From Pseudomonas laurylsulfatiphila (lineage in GTDB: Bacteria; Pseudomonadota; Gammaproteobacteria; Pseudomonadales; Pseudomonadaceae), in the NCBI RefSeq assembly GCF_002934665.1, contig NZ_NIRS01000006.1, forward strand, positions 434,001-498,000: a stretch of 64,000 nucleotides of DNA, in the 5' to 3' direction. Positions 35,700-43,748 of this stretch are shown in pieces. Numbering within the stretch: the stretch's first letter is position 1; each line of letters starts with the position of its first letter. The notes beneath the pieces were generated by a model. It was not told the DNA's origin and did no database searches. It saw nothing but the letters and a program-made list of their open reading frames with translations. The position numbers were made by a program, and so were the translations under genes.

Positions 35700-37169
35700 T
35701 CAACCTACGCGGTAGTTTGGCGCTTCCTTGGTGATCTGCACGTCGTGGACGTGGGACTCGGCCATGCCGGCGCCGGTGATCCGCACGAACTCGGGCTTGG
35801 TGCGCATTTCTTCGATGTTGGCGCTACCGGTGTAGCCCATGGAAGAACGCAGGCCGCCCATCAGTTGATGGATGATGGCGCTCAGGGTGCCCTTGTACGG
35901 AACACGCCCTTCGATGCCTTCCGGAACCAGCTTCTCGGCGCCTGCCGAGGAGTCCTGGAAGTAACGGTCGGACGAACCCTGGGCCTGGGACATGGCGCCC
36001 AGCGAACCCATGCCGCGATAAGCCTTGTAGGAACGGCCCTGGAACAGTTCGATTTCGCCCGGCGCTTCTTCGGTACCGGCGAACATCGAGCCCATCATCA
36101 CACAGGAAGCACCGGCCACGATGGCCTTGGACAGGTCACCGGAGAAACGGATGCCGCCGTCGGCGATCAACGGCACGCCAGTGCCTTCAAGGGCAGCGGC
36201 GACGTTGGCGATGGCACTGATTTGCGGTACGCCGACACCGGCGACGATACGGGTGGTGCAGATCGAGCCAGGGCCGATACCGACCTTGACCGCGTCAGCG
36301 CCGGCTTCGGCCAGGGCCTTGGCGGCAGCGCCGGTGGCGATGTTGCCGCCGATGACCTGCACTTCAGGGAAGTTCTGCTTGACCCAGCGAACGCGATCGA
36401 TCACGCCTTTGGAGTGACCGTGAGCGGTGTCGACCACCACCACGTCAACACCGGCGTTGACCAGGGCCGCGACGCGGTCACCGGTGTCTTTACCGGTACC
36501 GACGGCAGCGCCAACGCGCAGACGACCTTGATCGTCCTTGCTGGCCAGCGGGTAAGCCTTGGCTTTTTCGATGTCGTTGACGGTCATCATGCCTTTGAGG
36601 GCGAACTTGTCGTCGACGATCAGCACGCGCTCGATGCGGTGCTTGTGCAGGAGTTCACGCACATCGTTCTTGTCGGCGCCTTCCTTGACCGTGACCAGAC
36701 GCTCTTTAGGCGTCATCACTTCACGGACAGTGGCTTCCAGACGGTTCTCGAAACGCACGTCACGGGAGGTGACAATGCCGACCAGGTCGCCATTGTGCAG
36801 CACCGGAACGCCGGAGATGTTGTGCATGCGGGTCAATTCGAACAAATCACGCACCGTGGCATCAGCCTCGATGGTGATCGGGTCTTTTACGACGCCGGCT
36901 TCGAACTTCTTGACCTTGCGGACTTCGGCAGTTTGCTGCTCGATGGTCATGTTCTTGTGGATGATGCCGATACCACCTTCCTGAGCCATGGCAATTGCCA
37001 GACGGGCTTCAGTGACGGTGTCCATGGCGGCGGAGACCAGTGGAATATTCAGCTCGATGCCACGGGTAAGGCGGGTCTTGAGACTGACTTCGTTAGGAAG
37101 CACCTCGGAATAACCGGGCACTAGGAGAATGTCGTCGAATGTCAGAGCTTCTTGGCTGATACGCAGCAT
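35700..37169 (-). CDS. guaB: Inosine-5'-monophosphate dehydrogenase
   Basis: 489 residues from the ATG at 37169 (MLRISQEALTFDDILLVPGYS). An in-frame ATG at 37220 would add 17 residues not found in the family. It is a TIM barrel interrupted by two CBS domains (residues ~90-205), with the active-site loop VGIGPGSICTTRIVAGVG containing the catalytic Cys, and the flap sequence near YRGMGSLGAM. It oxidises IMP to XMP, the committed step to GMP, and shares an operon with guaA. Confidence 0.97.
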   Translation of the reverse strand: MLRISQEALTFDDILLVPGYSEVLPNEVSLKTRLTRGIELNIPLVSAAMDTVTEARLAIAMAQEGGIGIIHKNMTIEQQTAEVRKVKKFEAGVVKDPITIEADATVRDLFELTRMHNISGVPVLHNGDLVGIVTSRDVRFENRLEATVREVMTPKERLVTVKEGADKNDVRELLHKHRIERVLIVDDKFALKGMMTVNDIEKAKAYPLASKDDQGRLRVGAAVGTGKDTGDRVAALVNAGVDVVVVDTAHGHSKGVIDRVRWVKQNFPEVQVIGGNIATGAAAKALAEAGADAVKVGIGPGSICTTRIVAGVGVPQISAIANVAAALEGTGVPLIADGGIRFSGDLSKAIVAGASCVMMGSMFAGTEEAPGEIELFQGRSYKAYRGMGSLGAMSQAQGSSDRYFQDSSAGAEKLVPEGIEGRVPYKGTLSAIIHQLMGGLRSSMGYTGSANIEEMRTKPEFVRITGAGMAESHVHDVQITKEAPNYRVG

Positions 37170-37310
37170 CGCGGGGGCTCCCGAGCGGGAAAATGGAAGC
37201 GCGCCATTATAGTCAGACACCCCCTCGGGTTCAATGTAAAACTCTGACTATTATTGGCATTACTGACATACGGGGATTAATGCCCGAATCTACGGGATTC
37301 ACCACGTTCC

Positions 37311-37395
37311 TGTAGGAGCTGCCGAAGGCTGCGATCTTTTGACTTTGATTTTCAGAAACAGGATCAAAAGATCGCAGCCTTCGGCAGCTCCTACA
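37311..37395. repeat. REP pair, GTAGGAGCTGCCGAAGGCTGCGATC type
   Basis: Inverted copies (TGTAGGAGCTGCCGAAGGCT from 37311; complement ending at 37395) between guaB, which points away, and the conserved hypothetical gene whose 3' end abuts it. Confidence 0.86.
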
Positions 37396-37396
37396 G

Positions 37397-37945
37397 TCAG
37401 AGTTCGACTTTGACCCAGCTCACCGGTTGATCGAGCCAATCGGCGAATTCGTCGAGAAAGCTCTGCTTGAACCCGGCTTCGGCCCAGTTGTTGAAGATGA
37501 ATCCGAGGTTGGAGAAGCCGCATTCCTGCAGGAACAGAAAGCCGTTGATGTCGTCTTCATGCCCGCATTCCGGGCAGGTGAAGTTATCGGTGCGCCCCGG
37601 CATCCAGTCTTCCAGGCTTTCGAACAGGGCTTCACCGACCTCTTTGCGACACTCGGCGCAGCCGGCTTCTTCAAGGAAACCCTTGGCTGGCGTATAGATG
37701 CAGCGTTTGGTAATGATCTCCAGGCCATTGACCGGCTCGCCGAACGGCAGGGCTTCGGGGTGCAGGACCACTGCGCGAGCACCGTCGGCGATGGCATGGG
37801 CCATGCGATTGCCGGTGCGACCACAGGTTGTCAGCTCTTCCTGGATGATGTTCTTGCGCACCAGCCAGCGCACAACGGCCCGGGCCCGGGGCTCGTGCAC
37901 CGGCAGGGTGGAGATTTTCGGGACGATGATGCTTTGGGAATTCAT
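37397..37945 (-). CDS. Conserved hypothetical protein with paired CxxC motifs
   Basis: 182 residues of unknown function. Two CxxC pairs (CAECRKEVG; FTCPECGHEDD) about 30 residues apart could bind zinc. There is no signal peptide and no membrane segment. The neighbouring acidic and aromatic pattern (GFLFLQECGFSNLGFIFNNWAEAGF...DEFADWLDQPVSWVKVEL) has no match I recognise. Homologues in Pseudomonas have been labelled sugar ABC transporter ATPase, but no Walker motif is present, so that name is not supported here. Confidence 0.75.
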   Translation of the reverse strand: MNSQSIIVPKISTLPVHEPRARAVVRWLVRKNIIQEELTTCGRTGNRMAHAIADGARAVVLHPEALPFGEPVNGLEIITKRCIYTPAKGFLEEAGCAECRKEVGEALFESLEDWMPGRTDNFTCPECGHEDDINGFLFLQECGFSNLGFIFNNWAEAGFKQSFLDEFADWLDQPVSWVKVEL

Positions 37946-37977
37946 GGGGTACAGGCCTGGAGCATTGATAAATGACC

Positions 37978-38077
37978 TGTAGGAGCGAGCCTGCTCGCGA
38001 TGGTCGTTAACGATAACGCGGGGAGTCTGGTTCCCCGCGGTGTTCTTGAGTCCATCGCGAGCAGGCTCGCTCCTACA
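37978..38077. repeat. REPIN, 100 bases, GTAGGAGCGAGCCTGCTCGCGA type
   Basis: Inverted REP ends with an internal hairpin-prone middle (GCGGGGAGTCTGGTTCCCCGC). It is nearly identical over its full length to the element at 39897-39996. Confidence 0.9.
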
Positions 38078-38130
38078 GGTAAAGCAATGGTGCGATGCCT
38101 ATAGAAGGTATAGGCCCGCCATAGCTGTTT

Positions 38131-39312
38131 TTACAACTCGACGACAACCGCCTGCGAAGCACGGGTCGCCTTGGCGCGGGCGGCTTCGATCGACTCGTCG
38201 CGCGCCAGGGCCACGCCCATGCGGCGCTGGCCGTTGACTTCAGGCTTGCCGAACAGGCGCAGCGCGGTATCCGGCTCGCTCAAGGCGGCACCGAGGTTGG
38301 CGAAAGCGGTCTGGGTCGACTGCCCTTCCACCAGAATCACCGCCGAAGCCGATGGCCCGAACTGACGGATCAACGGGATCGGCAGGCCGAGAATGGCCCG
38401 TGCATGCAGGGCGAACTGCGACAGGTCCTGGGAGATCAGCGTGACCAGGCCGGTGTCATGCGGGCGCGGCGAGACTTCGCTGAACCACACCTGATCACCC
38501 TTGATGAACAACTCGACGCCGAACAGACCACGACCACCCAGGGCTTCGGTCACGGCTTTGGCGACGCGTTCGGATTCAGCCAGGGCAATCGGGCTCATGG
38601 CCTGCGGCTGCCAGGACTCCTGGTAGTCGCCCTTCTCCTGACGGTGACCGACCGGTGCGCAGAAGGTGGTGCCGCCGACGTGGCGCACGGTCAGCAGGGT
38701 GATTTCGTAGTCGAAATCGATGAAGCCTTCGATGATCACCCGACCTTTACCCGCACGGCCACCTTCCTGGGCGTAGTCCCAGGCTTTCTGCACGTCATCG
38801 ACGCTGCGCAGCAGGCTCTGGCCCTTGCCCGAGGAACTCATGACCGGCTTGACCACGCATGGGAAACCGAGGTCTTCAACGGCTTTGCTGTAGTCCTCGA
38901 AGGTGTCGGCAAAGTGGTACGGCGAGGTCGGCAGGTCCAGCTCTTCAGCGGCCAGGCGACGGATGCCTTCGCGGTTCATGGTCAGTTGCGCGGCGCGGGC
39001 GGTCGGGATCACGGTGAAACCTTCAGCCTCCAGCTCCACCAGGGTCGCGGTGGCGATGGCTTCGATTTCCGGGACGATGAAATGCGGCTTCTCGGCCTCG
39101 ATCACGGCACGCAGGGCAGCGCCATCGAGCATGTTGATCACGTGGCTGCGGTGCGCCACCTGCATGGCCGGCGCGTTGGCGTAGCGATCCACGGCAATCA
39201 CTTCAACGCCCAGGCGTTGCAGCTCGATCACCACTTCCTTGCCCAACTCGCCACAGCCACACATCAATACGCGGGTCGCGGTGGGCGACAATGGAGTTCC
39301 GATACGGGTCAT
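38131..39312 (-). CDS. purT: Formate-dependent phosphoribosylglycinamide formyltransferase PurT
   Basis: 393 residues of the ATP-grasp superfamily. Segments are RVLMCGCGELGKEVVIELQRLGVEVIAVDRYANAPAMQVAHR at the N-terminus, the ATP-grasp region PCVVKPVMSSSGKGQSL, and EVSPRPHDTGLVTLISQDLSQFALHARAILGLP. The enzyme makes formyl-GAR from GAR, formate and ATP, the folate-independent alternative to PurN in purine synthesis. It is bracketed by REPINs together with the next membrane protein gene. Confidence 0.96.
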   Translation of the reverse strand: MTRIGTPLSPTATRVLMCGCGELGKEVVIELQRLGVEVIAVDRYANAPAMQVAHRSHVINMLDGAALRAVIEAEKPHFIVPEIEAIATATLVELEAEGFTVIPTARAAQLTMNREGIRRLAAEELDLPTSPYHFADTFEDYSKAVEDLGFPCVVKPVMSSSGKGQSLLRSVDDVQKAWDYAQEGGRAGKGRVIIEGFIDFDYEITLLTVRHVGGTTFCAPVGHRQEKGDYQESWQPQAMSPIALAESERVAKAVTEALGGRGLFGVELFIKGDQVWFSEVSPRPHDTGLVTLISQDLSQFALHARAILGLPIPLIRQFGPSASAVILVEGQSTQTAFANLGAALSEPDTALRLFGKPEVNGQRRMGVALARDESIEAARAKATRASQAVVVEL

Positions 39313-39389
39313 CTGAAGGTCCTCAAGAAGCGGATCATCGAGGGAAGCACGCTTCCCATGGGGAGAAAGCGCGGCATTTTACATGAACT

Positions 39390-39857
39390 TCAGCTGACGA
39401 CAGCCTGTTTGCGCAGGCGCCAGGCCATGATCAGCCACACGGCAGTGACCCCGGCGAATTTCGAACCCAGGGCGGTGAGGATCACCCCCGGCGTCAGGGC
39501 GTCGATCATGCCGAAAAAGATAAAGGTATCGAGGGGAATGCTCAGGGCCGAACTTATCCACAGGCGATCATGCAGCGGACGCTTGGTGATGCTGAACACC
39601 AGCCAGTCGATGCACTCGGAAACCGCGAACGCCGTGGCGCTGGCCAGGGCGATGGAGGGATCGGAGGTGGCGTAGGACAACACCAGCGCCACCAGCATCG
39701 CCACGAGGGCACCATGCCCGAAACGGGTTTGCACCATGTCGCGCAGGATAAACACCAGCCCGCCCCAGGCCGACCAGATGATGTCCAGGTGGGGGGCGGT
39801 GGAGAAGGCGAAGTTGATCAGCACGACGCTACTGATGTAGGTGATCAGGAAGAGCAT
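39390..39857 (-). CDS. VUT-family (YhhQ-like) preQ0/queuosine-precursor transporter
   Basis: 155 residues from the ATG at 39857. About five hydrophobic helices carry family features: LITYISSVVLINFAF, GGLVFILRDMVQTRFG, AFAVSECIDWLVFS (the SE-D pattern of VUT proteins) and SSALSIPLDTFIFFGMI. These transporters import preQ0/preQ1 for queuosine modification of tRNA. In-frame sequence upstream runs through a REPIN and is not part of the gene. Family match good; substrate inferred. Confidence 0.8.
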   Translation of the reverse strand: MLFLITYISSVVLINFAFSTAPHLDIIWSAWGGLVFILRDMVQTRFGHGALVAMLVALVLSYATSDPSIALASATAFAVSECIDWLVFSITKRPLHDRLWISSALSIPLDTFIFFGMIDALTPGVILTALGSKFAGVTAVWLIMAWRLRKQAVVS

Positions 39858-39896
39858 GGGAGCAGTAGTACCTGTCAATTTTGTGCACAGGGTACC

Positions 39897-39996
39897 GTAG
39901 GAGCGAGCCTGCTCGCGATGGTCGTTAACGATAACGCGGGGGAATCTGGTTCCCCGCGGTGTTCTTGCGTCCATCGCGAGCAGGCTCGCTCCTACA
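39897..39996. repeat. REPIN, 100 bases, near-identical to that at 37978
   Basis: The same ends and the same middle as the 37978-38077 element, with only a few differences (for example GGGGGAATC against GGGGAGTC). It overlaps the last codons of the DUF1289 gene (stop at 39992). Confidence 0.9.
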
Positions 39997-40207
39997 ACTG
40001 CGGTTTTGCCCCGATCATCCACACCAGCCCACTGACCTTGGCCCGCTCATGACACAACCCCAGCACCGTACGGCGCTCTTCATTGGTCATACGGCTCCAG
40101 CGGGTGATTTCCTCAACCGTACGCTGGCAACCGGTGCAGATATCATCGTCATCCAGCGCACAAATGCTCACGCAGGGCGATGCCACCGGGCGTTCGGGCG
40201 TGCTCAT
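39992..40207 (-). CDS. DUF1289 domain-containing protein
   Basis: 71 residues with the family pattern SPCVSICALDDDDICTGCQRTVEEITRWSRMTNEERRTVL, in which four cysteines (C.., C.., CxxC) probably bind a metal. The function is unknown. It overlaps the carbonic anhydrase gene by four bases (ATGA). Its last codons lie inside a REPIN, so the C-terminus may have been changed by the repeat's insertion. Confidence 0.88.
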   Translation of the reverse strand: MSTPERPVASPCVSICALDDDDICTGCQRTVEEITRWSRMTNEERRTVLGLCHERAKVSGLVWMIGAKPQL

Positions 40208-40728
40208 TCTTCCTGCTCGACCAGATCGCGGGCATAACGCTGTGAGTTGTGCACATAGTGGGCTGCGCTGGCTTCCAGCATCTTGATTTGCGGTTCGGTC
40301 AATTCGCGCACCACTTTGCCGGGCGAACCCATGACCAGCGATCCGTCCGGAATTTCCTTGCCTTCGCCGATCAGCGAATTGGCGCCGATGATGCAGTTCT
40401 TGCCGATCTTCGCGCCATTGAGAATCACCGCGTTGATGCCGATCAGGCTGTTGTCGCCGACGGTGCAGCCGTGGAGCATCGCGTTGTGGCCGATGGTCAC
40501 GCCGGTGCCGATGGTCAGCGGATAGCCCATGTCGGTGTGCATCACGGTTCCGTCCTGGACGTTGCTGTTCCTGCCGATCAGGATCAACTCGTTGTCGCCG
40601 CGCAGTACAGCGTTGAACCAGACGTTGGCGCCCTCTTCCAGCCTGACCTTGCCCACCAGCACGGCATTGGGGGCGACCCAGCTCTGTGGATGGGTTTCGA
40701 CACGGGCGTCGCCCAGGCGGTATTTCAT
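40204..40728 (-). CDS. Gamma-carbonic anhydrase family protein (YrdA-like)
   Basis: 174 residues forming a left-handed beta helix of hexapeptide repeats (VGKVRLEEGANVWFNAVLRGD; IGRNSNVQDGTVMHTD; IGTGVTIGHNAMLHGCTVGDNSLIGINAVI). The zinc-ligand histidines are present (VMHTD, GHNAMLHG). Family members bind metal, but not all have shown carbonic anhydrase activity. It is transcribed with DUF1289 downstream and the Nudix CoA pyrophosphatase upstream. Confidence 0.9.
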   Translation of the reverse strand: MKYRLGDARVETHPQSWVAPNAVLVGKVRLEEGANVWFNAVLRGDNELILIGRNSNVQDGTVMHTDMGYPLTIGTGVTIGHNAMLHGCTVGDNSLIGINAVILNGAKIGKNCIIGANSLIGEGKEIPDGSLVMGSPGKVVRELTEPQIKMLEASAAHYVHNSQRYARDLVEQEE

Positions 40729-40773
40729 TGTTGTATTCCTCAGGGCTCGGGCAGTGCCATTCGAACGATGGCT

Positions 40774-41373
40774 TCAGGTATTGATAAAGCTTTTGGGAGG
40801 TTGATGCAGGCTGATTTTGGCGTCATACAGCAGGTTGATCAACTCGACGATCATGATCGCCGTCAGCCCCCAGATCTTGTATTCGCCAAAGCGATAGCTC
40901 GGCACGTACCAGCTGCGGCCCTGATAGTCGATGCGATGGGTATGTTCGCGGGGGTCTTTGCGGAAGAACTCCAGGGGTACGCTGAACACCGCGGCGATCT
41001 CGGCATCATTGGCCCGGTATTCGACAAAATCCGGGATCACCCCGACATAGGGCGTGACCATGATGCCATGCAGGCTGATCAGCGGGCTGAGCGGGCCGAT
41101 CACCTCGACCAGCCCCGGCGGCAGGCCGATTTCTTCCTCGGCTTCACGCAGGGCGGTGAAAATCAGGTCGGAGTCTTCGGGGTCGCGGCGACCACCGGGG
41201 AAGGCGACTTCGCCGCCATGGGTCGACAGGCCGCTGGCACGCAGGGTCAAAACCAGCTCGGGCTCGTCACTGCGGGTGATGGGCACCAGCACTGCGGCCT
41301 CGGGAAAACGACGATCGGTCTCCAGCGTGCGTGGAGTGTGGTTACTAACCCGATGCAGTAGCTCGTCCAGCAT
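40774..41373 (-). CDS. Nudix CoA pyrophosphatase (NudL/YeaB-like)
   Basis: 199 residues. The CoA-type Nudix motif is visible: GGEVAFPGGRRDPEDSDLIFTALREAEEEIGLP, with the preceding LTLRASGLSTHGG characteristic of the NudL/PCD1 group. The enzyme is expected to cleave CoA or its derivatives. It is divergent from the second Nudix gene at 41521, separated by 147 bases in which I see nothing notable. Confidence 0.88.
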   Translation of the reverse strand: MLDELLHRVSNHTPRTLETDRRFPEAAVLVPITRSDEPELVLTLRASGLSTHGGEVAFPGGRRDPEDSDLIFTALREAEEEIGLPPGLVEVIGPLSPLISLHGIMVTPYVGVIPDFVEYRANDAEIAAVFSVPLEFFRKDPREHTHRIDYQGRSWYVPSYRFGEYKIWGLTAIMIVELINLLYDAKISLHQPPKSFINT

Positions 41374-41520
41374 GAGTGTTCTCGATTTGTGCCTTACCCG
41401 GCATCATGCACCAATCGCTGCGGTCGCCCAACCCCCGCAACCGCCCCATGTCGCGAAACGACAACTTGCCGACCGGCACCGCCGCACGCCAAGATAGGCG
41501 CAGCATTCAGGAACCCCAGC

Positions 41521-42072
41521 ATGAAATTTTGCAGCCAGTGCGGTAACCCGGTGACCCAACGCATTCCCGAGGGCGATTCACGCCTGCGTTTTGTCTGCGA
41601 CAGCTGTCAGGTCATTCACTACCAGAACCCCAATATCGTCGCCGGCTGCGTGGCGACCTGGGGCAGCAAGGTGTTGCTGTGCCGGCGGGCCATCGAGCCG
41701 CGCCGCGGCTACTGGACCCTGCCCGCCGGTTTCATGGAGAACGGCGAGACCATCGAACAGGCCGCCATTCGCGAAACCGCCGAGGAAGCCTGCGCCCGGG
41801 TGCGCAACCTGAGCATCTATACCCTGATCGATGTGCCACACATCAGCCAAGTGCATGTGTTCTTCCGTGCCACGCTTGCGGACCTGGATTTTTCTGCCGG
41901 CCCCGAGAGCCTGGAAGTGCAACTATTCGACGAAGCGGACATTCCTTGGGATGAGCTGGCTTTCCGCACGGTGGGCCGTACCTTAGAATGCTTCTTCGCT
42001 GACCGGCGGACCGAGGTCTATCCCGTACGGTCTGAATCGATTCCGCCGCTTGCTCAGCCTGCCATTATCTGA
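41521..42072 (+). CDS. Nudix hydrolase with zinc-ribbon N-terminus
   Basis: 183 residues from the ATG at 41521. It opens with a zinc ribbon (MKFCSQCGNPV...FVCDSCQVIHYQNP), then a Nudix box (AGFMENGETIEQAAIRETAEEACA, where Ala replaces the usual Gly-Gly start). The ribbon plus Nudix layout resembles the NudC-like and archaeal/bacterial ADP-ribose or nucleotide diphosphatases, but the protein is shorter than NudC. The substrate is unknown. Confidence 0.85.
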   Translation: MKFCSQCGNPVTQRIPEGDSRLRFVCDSCQVIHYQNPNIVAGCVATWGSKVLLCRRAIEPRRGYWTLPAGFMENGETIEQAAIRETAEEACARVRNLSIYTLIDVPHISQVHVFFRATLADLDFSAGPESLEVQLFDEADIPWDELAFRTVGRTLECFFADRRTEVYPVRSESIPPLAQPAII

Positions 42073-42124
42073 TGCCATATTGGTATCATTCGTAGCCGCT
42101 GAAAAATCGTCCGAACGCGGCCCG

Positions 42125-42145
42125 AGCCTTCGGCAGCTCCTACAT
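42125..42145. repeat. Partial REP
   Basis: A lone half element (AGCCTTCGGCAGCTCCTACA) between the Nudix and YkuD genes, lacking the GATCGC arm. It looks like a decayed copy. Confidence 0.6.
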
Positions 42146-42194
42146 AAAACATCTATAAATAAATAGTCGCGACACCTCCTGGGGAATCGTTTCA

Positions 42195-42698
42195 ATGCGC
42201 TGGTTGCTTGCCTTGTTCTGTTTGTCTTTCGTTGCGGTGTCCCAGGCTTCTGCCCTGGAACCCCTGGACGGCAAGGTCATCGAGAAAATCCTGGTTCTCA
42301 AGTCTTCCCATCAATTGCAATTGATCAATGACGGCAAGCCGCTCAAGACCTATCGCATTTCCCTGGGCAAGCGTCCCAAGGGGCCAAAACTGATGGAGGG
42401 CGACAAACGCACCCCGGAAGGCCTCTACTGGGTCGACTGGCGCAAGGTCAGTGATAAATTCAACCTGGCGATGCACATTTCCTACCCGAACATCAGTGAC
42501 TCGGCCCGCGCCCGCCGTGAAGGCGTCGAGCCCGGCGGCATGATCATGATCCACGGCACCCCGGACACCGAAGACACCCCGGAAGACCTGTTCCACACCC
42601 TGGACTGGACCGACGGCTGCATCGCCATGCGCAACATGGACATGCGCGAAGTCTGGAACCTGGTGCCGGACGGCACGATGATCGAAATTCGTCCGTAA
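42195..42698 (+). CDS. YkuD-type L,D-transpeptidase family protein
   Basis: 167 residues with a signal peptide (MRWLLALFCLSFVAVSQASA). The L,D-transpeptidase catalytic region is present: IMIHGTPDTEDTPEDLFHTLDWTDGCIAMRNMDMREVW, with the His and the nucleophilic Cys in SxGC-like DGCIAM. Such periplasmic enzymes form 3-3 cross-links in peptidoglycan or attach proteins to it. Short single-domain members like this one are of uncertain specific function. Confidence 0.88.
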   Translation: MRWLLALFCLSFVAVSQASALEPLDGKVIEKILVLKSSHQLQLINDGKPLKTYRISLGKRPKGPKLMEGDKRTPEGLYWVDWRKVSDKFNLAMHISYPNISDSARARREGVEPGGMIMIHGTPDTEDTPEDLFHTLDWTDGCIAMRNMDMREVWNLVPDGTMIEIRP

Positions 42699-42735
42699 TT
42701 CCCTCGACCATTGGTCGGCATCAAAAAATAAAATC

Positions 42736-42814
42736 AAAAGATCGCAGCCTGCGGCAGCTCCTACAGGGTGAATACCATTTCGCTCTGTAGGCGCTGCCGC
42801 AGGCTGCGATCTTT
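42736..42814. repeat. REP pair in outward orientation, GCTGCCGCAGGCTGCGATC type
   Basis: The left copy ends GCTCCTACAG (near 42766) and the right copy starts TGTAGGCGCTGCCGC (42786), so the GTAGG ends face each other. The right copy has GTAGGCGC instead of GTAGGAGC. It lies ahead of the nag operator region. Confidence 0.82.
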
Positions 42815-42833
42815 GTCGTTTTAAAGCCTACCG

Positions 42834-42930
42834 CTAATACCACTTCAAACCACCCCGCCTCCAGCCGGCCACAATCGGCATATTCTTGTAAAACAACCGC
42901 GTTGACATGGTATGCAAGTGGTATTAGTTT
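42834..42930 (+). promoter_or_regulatory. Candidate NagR operator and promoter of the nag operon
   Basis: CTAATACCACTT (42834-42845) and its exact complement AAGTGGTATTAG (42916-42927) form a perfect 12-base inverted repeat 70 bases apart. The right arm also contains a direct repeat, TGGTAT at 42908-42913 and 42919-42924, spaced 11 bases. A TTGACA at 42902-42907 with a TAGTTT 17 bases later could be the promoter. GntR regulators of the HutC/NagR type bind sites with TGGT/ACCA halves, so repression by the adjacent regulator is a good guess. Confidence 0.6.
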
Positions 42931-42982
42931 CGCCTCACAACCGGGCGACAACAATCCTATATCCGCATCGGACATTGCCTAC

Positions 42983-43714
42983 ATGAACGACCTACAGGCC
43001 CTGCGCCCCGACGACACCCAACCCACGCCGTTGTACCTGCAACTGGCACGCAATCTGGAAGCGGCGATCCATGCCGGCCAGTGGAAAGCCGAACAGGCCA
43101 TGCCGTCGGAGCGCCATCTGAGCGAAACCCTGGGCATCTCCCGCGTCACTGCACGCAAGGCGCTGGAAGTATTGTTCGAACAAGGCCTGATCCGCCGTAA
43201 CCAGGGCTCCGGTACCTTCATCACGCCGCGCCTCGAACAACCGCTATCGCGTCTGTCCGGTTTCAGTGAAATGCTCCGCCTCAAGGGTTTCGTGCCCGGT
43301 TCGCAATGGCTGGAGCGGGAAATCACCCTGCCGACACACGAAGAGCTGATCCGCCTCGGCCTGTCGCCCAACGACAAGGTCGCGCGCCTCAAACGCCTGC
43401 GCAAGGCCGACGACACCGTGATGGCCATCGAGATGAGCACCCTGCCCGCCTCGATCATCCCCAAGCCGCAATCGGTGGGCGACTCCCTCTACGAATTCCT
43501 CGACGGCATCGGCAAGCCGGTGGTGCGCGCCTTGCAGCACATCCAGGCGATCAACGCCTCGGACGAGTTCGCCGCGCTGGTCGGCATCGCCCCCGGCACC
43601 GCCATGCTGTTGATGACCCGGGTCGGCTACCTGGAAGACAACACGCCCATCGAAGTCACCGACACCTATTGCCGCAACGACTACTACGACTTTGTGGCAG
43701 AGCTGCGTCGCTGA
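42983..43714 (+). CDS. nagR: GntR-family (HutC subfamily) regulator of GlcNAc catabolism
   Basis: 243 residues from the ATG at 42983. N-terminal winged helix (TPLYLQLARNLEAAIHAGQWKAEQAMPSERHLSETLGISRVTARKALEVLFEQGLIRRNQGSGTFI), then a UTRA effector domain (SGFSEMLRLKGF...VARLKRLRKADDTVMAIEMSTLP). It is the first gene of the nag cluster, 34 bases before nagA. By analogy with NagR/YvoA it should sense GlcNAc-6-phosphate or GlcN-6-phosphate. An in-frame upstream ATG at 42902 lies inside the proposed promoter, so 42983 is preferred. Confidence 0.85.
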   Translation: MNDLQALRPDDTQPTPLYLQLARNLEAAIHAGQWKAEQAMPSERHLSETLGISRVTARKALEVLFEQGLIRRNQGSGTFITPRLEQPLSRLSGFSEMLRLKGFVPGSQWLEREITLPTHEELIRLGLSPNDKVARLKRLRKADDTVMAIEMSTLPASIIPKPQSVGDSLYEFLDGIGKPVVRALQHIQAINASDEFAALVGIAPGTAMLLMTRVGYLEDNTPIEVTDTYCRNDYYDFVAELRR

Positions 43715-43748
43715 CAAACAGCCGGCCGCTAAAAACCGAGATCCCGAC

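Noticed and set aside
34140..37124. Two ~500-codon plus-strand frames opposite guaA and guaB
   Set aside because: guaA and guaB on the minus strand are unambiguous. The plus-strand frames have Val/Gly/Asp/His-rich shadow composition.
40005..40022. N-terminal extension of the VUT-family transporter back to 40022
   Set aside because: The extension would translate a REPIN and overlap the DUF1289 gene. The ATG at 39857 begins the first membrane helix.
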